Part shown: in pieces, positions 52,343-58,790 of the stretch
Layout: each line of letters begins with the position of its first letter
Position numbering within the stretch: position 1 is the first letter of the stretch
Source: an uncultured Clostridia bacterium
GTDB taxonomy: Bacteria; Bacillota; Clostridia; Christensenellales; UBA1242
Reading direction: 5' to 3'
Assembly: GCA_945928645.1 (NCBI GenBank)
Contig: CAMENR010000008.1
Coordinates: 1-58,790, forward strand
DNA length: 58,790 bases
Translations under genes and position numbers: made by a program
Notes under the pieces: model-generated
Seen by the model: the letters and a program-made list of their open reading frames with translations, nothing else
The model's database searches: none
Told to the model about the DNA's origin: nothing

Positions 52343-53380
52343 ATGGATAATTTGGCAAAAACTGTTATTCTGTCTGGAAACAGAGATAAAGGGGCAAAAG
52401 CAATTTTGTCGCTAAAAGGAAAAAAGGGTGAAATAAAATTTTATAATATGAGAGAACTCCCAAAATCTCTCGCTGTGGGTATAAAGCAAAGTGGCAAAGT
52501 AAGCAAATTTCCACTTAATATTTGTGGTGGGGTGGGGATTTTTGACTCCCAAAACAAGTTAAATGTGGAGGAACCCTTAGTTTGCGCTGTAGTTGACGTG
52601 TCCAATGCATTTTGTCCAGAATTGTTACTATGTAGCAATGGAGTAGAGAAAGAGGAAAACAAAAATATAGAAACTGCTTTTGTGCAAGGAGAGCCAGAGG
52701 ATAGGTCAACTTTGTATGAAGAAACTACAGACAGTGAAATAGAAGATTTGATTGACCAAAACCTAAAAGACGACTTGAGTTGCCATTATTATGATGCTTG
52801 TGCTAGTTGCAGATACAAAAAGGCATTTTATGAAGAAGAAAATTATCAAAAAAACACCAAAGTAAGTGCCAATCAAATTCAAAAAGTAAATAATTGTGAA
52901 GATATGTCCGAGAGAAAAACTTCCTTACAAGATAAAAAATTATCTCCAAAAGATAAAGAGTTGGATAACTCATCAAATTCAGAAGAACCTGCTTTTGATG
53001 AAAAAGGAAATCTTGAGGATAAAAAGGATGAAGAAGCAGGAGAAATATTTTATGACCAAATAAGGCCACAAATAGAAATTCTTTTTTCGCAGTATCCACG
53101 AGATGAGAATTTGGAAAAACTTGTGCCAAACTCTAGGTGGGTAAAGGTAAATTATGAGGGGAATGAGGAGTGCTATGAGTTGGGAATTATATGTGATGAT
53201 GAGGGCAAGGAAGAATATATCTGCTATGGCATACCCTCAAATGATTCTCAAAATCCACCAAAAAGCATAGAGGAATATGCAAAATATCTCAAACTATCCC
53301 ACACCGAAGGCCTCTGGGTCGCTTGCCAAGACGCCAAGACAGGAGAAACAATAAAGTTGGACTTTGATAAAAATTTTTAG
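52343..53380 (+). CDS. Hypothetical acidic protein with N-terminal conserved-looking domain
   Basis: ORF with SD aagaggtg before ATG 52343; central Glu/Lys-rich linker; no confidently recognised family. Confidence 0.7.
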   Translation: MDNLAKTVILSGNRDKGAKAILSLKGKKGEIKFYNMRELPKSLAVGIKQSGKVSKFPLNICGGVGIFDSQNKLNVEEPLVCAVVDVSNAFCPELLLCSNGVEKEENKNIETAFVQGEPEDRSTLYEETTDSEIEDLIDQNLKDDLSCHYYDACASCRYKKAFYEEENYQKNTKVSANQIQKVNNCEDMSERKTSLQDKKLSPKDKELDNSSNSEEPAFDEKGNLEDKKDEEAGEIFYDQIRPQIEILFSQYPRDENLEKLVPNSRWVKVNYEGNEECYELGIICDDEGKEEYICYGIPSNDSQNPPKSIEEYAKYLKLSHTEGLWVACQDAKTGETIKLDFDKNF

Positions 53381-53525
53381 TTTGGAATTAAACTGGTAAA
53401 ATATGGCAAAATATATAAAGTAGTGATAGATAAAAATTCTATCATTATTTTATTTAGTGTGTCATTTGTATTGACAAAAGTTTATTTTTTTGTTAACATT
53501 TTTCTGTTTCTAGCGAGGTATCAAA

Positions 53526-54977
53526 GTGAAAAAGAAATTAGCTATTGTATTTTCAATGATTTTTATGTTCTCTGCATTGCTATTTGCTTGTAGTGGGATT
53601 AAACTTTCTGCAGGCCCAAGCGCAGATGACACAGTATATGGCAATGGTGGTTCTGCCGTTATCAAGGGGGACTATATTTATTTTGCCAACGCATATGTGG
53701 CTTCAAGCGAATTGAGCAACAACGACAATCAATATGACAAAAAGAGCGCGCAAACAATCTATGGCATTTATAGGTCAAAATTGGACTCTGATGGCAATGT
53801 CGTGCTGGATGAAAATGGGGTTCCTCAAGGGGCTGAGATTTTGTCATACAATGTAGGTGGGTTTGAACAAGCACAAATATATATTTGTGGAGATTGGATT
53901 TATTACACTACACCTTACACAGTTAAGGCAAGTGATGGCTCCAATAATACTGGACTAGTGCGAATAGACAGAGTAAAACTAGATGGGACATCTCACGAAC
54001 AACTTTCTTCCAATGGCGAAGATGGGTATACAATCAAATGCAAGTTTAATGTGGTTTATGTTGACGGGGCAACTTATATCGTTGTTTCAAAGGAATCAAA
54101 TGATATAGATGTCATAAAGTGTCAAGGTGGAAAGGTTTCTAAATATTCACTCGCTTCGGGTGTATCTAGTTATGTGGTTGCCAGCCAAAATGTGTTGGAA
54201 GCAGGAAGAAAAAGACCTGATGTCGAAAAGAATATTTTCTATGTAAAGCAAAATTCAACAGGAGCTTCATATGAAATAGTAAAAAAATCACTTGATGGTG
54301 GAGATGAAACATCTATTTTGATAAATACAAATCAGCCAGAACTTGTTGCTATGAAGAATGGAAGGATATATTATACCTTAGACGGACAACTTTATTCCAC
54401 AACAGATGGTTCCGCAGAACAAACTAAATCCTACCTTTCTCTTCAATTGGCTGGTGATGAATCAACCGCCGAAACTATATCTAATTATATAATCTTGGAC
54501 GATGCAGACGGATTGGATAGAGGTGTTGTGGCTGTGTATTATGATGGTTCAACCTATTGCTTGCTCTATCAAAATGGGGTCAACTATCAAAAAATATCCA
54601 CTCAAGTCCAAAGTGAAAAGAAAATAACACTGCTTGCCTCTCAAAGAGATGAAATCTATTATCAAATAGAAGAGAGTTCAGAACTTTATATGATTAGATT
54701 GTCCATTCAATTTGAAAACTCTCAATTTGTCCTAAAAAGAGCAGATGATCGTGTTTGTATTGCTTCGTCATTTACTACATTAACAAGCGATTATCAAACT
54801 TATGACTTTGACCTAGAGCATTTCTACACCTACGAAAAGGTTGAAGAATCTCAATTGCAGTATCTTAAAATGTATTCTATACATTCTCCAAAGAAAAGTG
54901 ATGACGACAAAGTTATAGGTCAATATATTGGGCTTCTTAGCGACTCTGATGCAAAACTCTTGGCTGAAGAAGAATAA
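53526..54977 (+). CDS. Lipoprotein, DUF5050-like/beta-propeller-like
   Basis: MKKKLAIVFSMIFMFSALLFAC lipobox; repeated DYIYF, DWIYYT, GRIYYTLDGQLYST, DEIYYQ blades. Confidence 0.7.
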   Translation: MKKKLAIVFSMIFMFSALLFACSGIKLSAGPSADDTVYGNGGSAVIKGDYIYFANAYVASSELSNNDNQYDKKSAQTIYGIYRSKLDSDGNVVLDENGVPQGAEILSYNVGGFEQAQIYICGDWIYYTTPYTVKASDGSNNTGLVRIDRVKLDGTSHEQLSSNGEDGYTIKCKFNVVYVDGATYIVVSKESNDIDVIKCQGGKVSKYSLASGVSSYVVASQNVLEAGRKRPDVEKNIFYVKQNSTGASYEIVKKSLDGGDETSILINTNQPELVAMKNGRIYYTLDGQLYSTTDGSAEQTKSYLSLQLAGDESTAETISNYIILDDADGLDRGVVAVYYDGSTYCLLYQNGVNYQKISTQVQSEKKITLLASQRDEIYYQIEESSELYMIRLSIQFENSQFVLKRADDRVCIASSFTTLTSDYQTYDFDLEHFYTYEKVEESQLQYLKMYSIHSPKKSDDDKVIGQYIGLLSDSDAKLLAEEE

Positions 54978-55027
54978 ACTAGTATAAAAAGAATCAATAT
55001 TTGTAAATATTTTTTAATTGCATTATC

Positions 55028-55061
55028 AAAAAGTTTGGGTATTATTACTCAAACTTTTTTT
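55028..55061 (+). terminator. Rho-independent terminator
   Basis: aaaaagtttgggt-attatt-actcaaacttttttt. Confidence 0.85.
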
Positions 55062-55461
55062 GTTAAATCTTTTTAAGTAAATACTTTGTTAAAACTTACT
55101 TTATGAAGTTATCTTATATTCATTTTATATAATTTTGCTAAGGTTAATACTTTGAATTTATTTTACGAGGTTTTGATGCAAAATTCGCTTAAAAGAAGTC
55201 AAAAAATGGACAACTTGCCCTTATTTTTTTGAAAATGATAAAAACATCAAAAAAAACAAAAGATATTTTTTATTCTCCTAAAAATATGTTCAAAAAGGGG
55301 CTTTTCGTTAGAAAAGGATAATATTCCGTCTTTTTTCGAGCAATTCTATTGTATTTTTACAGTGAAAGACAGGATATTGCACCGTTTATTATTATCTTTT
55401 TTGTAAATATGTGTTAGTATGTTGATAATAACCAAAAAGTAAAAAAAAGGAGAAAGGGTTA

Positions 55462-56214
55462 ATGATTAAAATTGTTTTGCTAGATGAAAATGAAGAGGGT
55501 AGAAGGAGTTTGGGAGATTATCTAAAAGGAACGGGAAAGTTTGCTGTTGTAGGAGAGGGGTGTGATGGCCAAAGTGGATTGGAATCAATACTAAAGGAAA
55601 AACCAGATGCTGTTGTTATGGATATTGTTCTTGAAAATTTTGATGGATACGAAGTGTTGGAACGTTTGCGTGGGGTAGAAAGCAAACCAAAGGTAATTGT
55701 TTTGTCGTCACTCAAAAATGAAGGGTTTGCGCAAAAAGCAGTGGATATGGGGGCAGAATATGTATTGGCAAAGCCGGTGGACAACTCCATTGTTGCAAAA
55801 CGCATTGAAGATTTATTGGGTCAGGGAGAAGAAGTAAAAATAACTGGCAAAAGAACGCCAAAGAATAGAGTTTTGGAAGAAAAGATTAGCAATATATTTA
55901 TTACAGTGGGGATACCAGCACACATCAAAGGCTATCAGTTTTTGCGAGAGGCTATAAAAATGGCAATAGAAGAGCCAGATATAATAAACTCCATTACAAA
56001 GCAACTTTACCCTTCAATCGCAACAAGGTTTTCAACCAGTGCAAGCAAGGTGGAGAGAGCAATAAGACATGCTATAGAGGTGGCTTGGAATAGAGGAAAG
56101 ATTGAAAATATAAACAACCTTTTTGGCATAAAAGTCTATGACAGCAACGAAAAACCAACCAATGGAGAGTTTATCGCTTTGGTCGCTGATAAGATGCTTG
56201 TTGAGGGTGCTTAA
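55462..56214 (+). CDS. spo0A: Sporulation response regulator Spo0A
   Basis: Receiver domain (VVMDIVLENFDGYEVL) plus Spo0A-C: PAHIKGYQFLREAIKMAIEEPDIINSITKQLYPSIATRFSTSASKVERAIRHAIEVAWNRG. Confidence 0.97.
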   Translation: MIKIVLLDENEEGRRSLGDYLKGTGKFAVVGEGCDGQSGLESILKEKPDAVVMDIVLENFDGYEVLERLRGVESKPKVIVLSSLKNEGFAQKAVDMGAEYVLAKPVDNSIVAKRIEDLLGQGEEVKITGKRTPKNRVLEEKISNIFITVGIPAHIKGYQFLREAIKMAIEEPDIINSITKQLYPSIATRFSTSASKVERAIRHAIEVAWNRGKIENINNLFGIKVYDSNEKPTNGEFIALVADKMLVEGA

Positions 56215-56354
56215 GGCTAAAAAACGGCATTTGATAGGGGTTTTATCAAAATAAATATAAAATACATAAATATTTTTCAAAAAAATAGTTAAAATCACTT
56301 GTATATTATATAAAAATGTGATAAAAAGTTGCTGATTGAGAGGGAGAGGAGATA

Positions 56355-56867
56355 ATGAAACAAACATATATTAGATGCCCTAGATGTGAGCTTAACTATA
56401 TTTTGAAAAAAGATAAACTGTGCAACGTGTGCAAGGCAGAGATGAAGGCCCTAGGAAATATGGGGACAGACGAAGATATGGACCTAGATCTTTGTCCTAT
56501 CTGCAAGACTAATTATATAAATGCAGACGAGGATATTTGCCCAGCATGTGCCAAGGAAAGAGAGGAGGAAGAAGAAGGGATTTCTTCTGCACCAACTTCT
56601 ATTTGGGACACATACACTACGCCTGATGACGACGAAGGTTACAATGATGACGAAGACAGTGATATGGTGTCTATAACAGGTCTAGATGATGGCCCACTAG
56701 ATGACACTTTGGACCTTGGGCTTGATGACGATGACGAAGAGCAAGAAGAGTCGGATGATGTGTCAGCTGGAGTGGATGAATTGGACGAGGACTTTAGCGA
56801 CATTGATGATGTCGGCGATGACGATGACGATGATGACGATGATGATGACGATGACGATGATTTTTAA
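56355..56867 (+). CDS. Zinc-ribbon protein with highly acidic C-terminal tail ending in Asp15
   Basis: CPRC..CNVC and CPIC..CPAC motifs, then Asp/Glu-rich region; SD gaggaga. Confidence 0.8.
   Translation: MKQTYIRCPRCELNYILKKDKLCNVCKAEMKALGNMGTDEDMDLDLCPICKTNYINADEDICPACAKEREEEEEGISSAPTSIWDTYTTPDDDEGYNDDEDSDMVSITGLDDGPLDDTLDLGLDDDDEEQEESDDVSAGVDELDEDFSDIDDVGDDDDDDDDDDDDDDDF
56817..56861 (+). repeat. GAT/GAC codon microsatellite encoding 15 consecutive Asp
   Basis: Direct reading of codons before TTT TAA. Confidence 0.95.
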
Positions 56868-56940
56868 TAAAACCTTCAATTAAGGCTTTGTGTTTTAGAC
56901 TAATTTTCCAAATTTTGGGCATACTATGTTGGGGGAAATT

Positions 56941-57207
56941 ATGAAAAGAAGTTTGTTAAATCTTAACGATATCAAGCAAAAAATAAATGCCATAAAGGGA
57001 AAGGATATAGAAATATCCATAAATCGTGGTAGGAGAAAAGTGGAAATATATAAGGGGGTGGTGGAACATATCTACCCATCAGTGTTTACTGTGAAGGTGT
57101 TGGATAACTGCAACACAAAGGCAGTATCCTGCTCCTATTCTGATGTCTTGTGTGGTTATGTTAAGATAGAAGGGGACAAAAACACAGTCATCAATCAAAA
57201 TGATTAA
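56941..57207 (+). CDS. veg: Veg family protein
   Basis: LNDIKQKINAIKGKDIEISINRGRRKVEIYKGVVEHIYPSVFTVKV. Confidence 0.9.
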   Translation: MKRSLLNLNDIKQKINAIKGKDIEISINRGRRKVEIYKGVVEHIYPSVFTVKVLDNCNTKAVSCSYSDVLCGYVKIEGDKNTVINQND

Positions 57208-57330
57208 GCCAATTCTTTGATGCAGGGATAAAAAATTTTTTATAAATTGGAATAATTTCTGAAGTTGTTTTGTATCTATGTAACAATAGCAAGACAACTT
57301 TTTTTGTTGCCTGAATTGGAGGGTAGAAAT

Positions 57331-58790
57331 TTGGAAAATGCAAACGAATTGAACATTGCAACAAGCAGAAAAATTGCCGATGTTGAACTGACTGGGCAGG
57401 TGGGCTTTTCGGCAGAGGGAGAAAGGATTACAAAAGTCTTGACTGCCAGCGCACAGCCAAGGATAGACAAAGTTTCCACCACAGCAGGTGAAGTGAAGTT
57501 TGATGGAAAAATCTGCTACAATTTTTTGGTGCAACAAGAAGGTGGAGAAATCAAAAATATTTGCAAAGAGGAGTCTTTTGCAGGAAGTTATCAAGGGGAC
57601 AATATTGATGACGGTTGCGAGGTGTATGGAAAGGCTGTTTTGACTGATCTAATCAATGACGGAACTTCTGGCGAAGAAGTAAAATACACGAGCAAGATTA
57701 AGGCTTCACTTTTTGCAATTTGCGTAGAAAAGGGCTTATCTTGTGCAGTTGCGCCAGAGGGTGTGTATGTTAAGGAAGAAGAAACGTCTTATATGTCTTT
57801 TGCCGGTAAATTGGACTCAACTGCAAATATCTTTTTTGACTTGCAAAAAGACAGCAAAATACACAATGTTTTGTCCACAACAAACTTTGCTACAATAAAA
57901 AATGTGATACCATCAGATGGATATTTTGCTGTGTCTGGGGAAATTTATTCCAACATTGTTTACCAAACGGAAGACGGCAAATTGCGAAGTATGTTCAAGC
58001 AAAATCAATTTCAGGAAGAGATTGCCTCGCAAGATATCACTAGGGAATCTGTGGTGGAAGCGTGGGTAACAGCAGGTTGCGGAGTGGTGGAAGAAAATAA
58101 TGATCGTGGAGTGTTTGAGATAACTATCCCACTTTATATAGAGTCATTGGTCTTTAACAAGCAATCACAAAAGTGTGTTGTTGACGCTTTCAGCCCAAAA
58201 TGTGAGGTAAAACTAACCACCACAAGTTTTGAACAAACAGAATTTGAACCAACAAGACAATTTGATGAAAACATTTTGACAACATTTGCAGTGCCAGAGG
58301 GAGTTGCACCAATAGACAAAATCTTGACAACAACGCCAAACAATATTTCCATAATCAATCAAGTAGCAAACCAGGGAGAAGTGGTCTTTGAGGGGATAGC
58401 GAACATCAATATTGTGTTTGAATCTGTTGACGATGACAACAATTCTACAACAAATTCACTTGATGTAGAAGTGCCATATTCCATAACATATCAAAGCCCA
58501 GATATTGTCAAAGATGCAATTATCAACTCGCAAGCCAGCATTGGAGATGTAAATGTCAAGGCAAAAAGGGGAGGGGAGTTGGAAATCTTGGCAGAGGTTA
58601 GCATAAATTTTGCCCAAAACACCAACTCAACCAACGCAGTAACCACAGGAATAGAATTGGGAGAAGAAAAACCACCAAAAAATTGGGCTCTTGAAATTTA
58701 TCTAGCACACGAAGGTCAAACATTGTGGGATGTAGCCAAGGAACTTGATGTGCCACTGTCAACTTTGGTGGAACAAAATGGCGAACTATC
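57331..58790 (+). CDS. SPOCS (DUF3794) and LysM domain protein, 3' end outside window
   Basis: TTG start after GGAGGG; ELTGQVGFSAEGERITKVLTASAQPRIDKVSTTAGEVKFDGKI..; C-terminal LysM IYLAHEGQTLWDVAKELDVPLSTLVEQNGEL; not in ORF track because it runs off the end. Confidence 0.88.
   Translation, partial: MENANELNIATSRKIADVELTGQVGFSAEGERITKVLTASAQPRIDKVSTTAGEVKFDGKICYNFLVQQEGGEIKNICKEESFAGSYQGDNIDDGCEVYGKAVLTDLINDGTSGEEVKYTSKIKASLFAICVEKGLSCAVAPEGVYVKEEETSYMSFAGKLDSTANIFFDLQKDSKIHNVLSTTNFATIKNVIPSDGYFAVSGEIYSNIVYQTEDGKLRSMFKQNQFQEEIASQDITRESVVEAWVTAGCGVVEENNDRGVFEITIPLYIESLVFNKQSQKCVVDAFSPKCEVKLTTTSFEQTEFEPTRQFDENILTTFAVPEGVAPIDKILTTTPNNISIINQVANQGEVVFEGIANINIVFESVDDDNNSTTNSLDVEVPYSITYQSPDIVKDAIINSQASIGDVNVKAKRGGELEILAEVSINFAQNTNSTNAVTTGIELGEEKPPKNWALEIYLAHEGQTLWDVAKELDVPLSTLVEQNGEL

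Noticed and set aside
55163-55232. Mini-ORF MQNSLKRSQKMDNLPLFF upstream of spo0A
   Set aside because: Very short, weak SD, no supporting signal beyond chance

Overview
Low-GC bacterial chromosome segment, most likely from an uncultured, spore-forming-lineage Clostridia. This is inferred from gene content and order only (Spo0A, SpmA/B, SPOCS-LysM protein, Veg, WhiA, GreA, RicT). It uses the standard code with TGA as stop. The window is mostly a housekeeping region: rpoB-rpoC, rpsL-rpsG-fusA-tuf, trpS, uvrC, murB-whiA-dnaE-pfkA, greA, holB-ricT-trmN6, spmAB, tatD-rsmA, spo0A, veg and a truncated SPOCS/LysM gene. I saw no rRNA, tRNA, CRISPR, transposase or phage module. About 30% of the window is one 17.4-kb gene for a 5784-aa lipoprotein with GLUG/beta-helix-like repeats, directly upstream of rpoB. 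Less ordinary items are: a natural RpoB rifampicin-pocket variant (H526Q, R529K and others); several genes whose promoter -10 element places the start codon at or near +1 (leaderless candidates murB, AI-2E transporter, tatD, possibly spmA); an unlisted 55-aa small membrane peptide ending in a CGCSC motif with a strong RBS; a structured RNA candidate with a terminator next to it; a divergent PFK signature (GGDCQAMNA); a zinc-ribbon protein with a 15-Asp tail; two identical 0A-box-like sites flanking rpoBC; and a stop-free tandem repeat at the 5' edge. Product calls rest on recognised protein motifs; no database search was possible.
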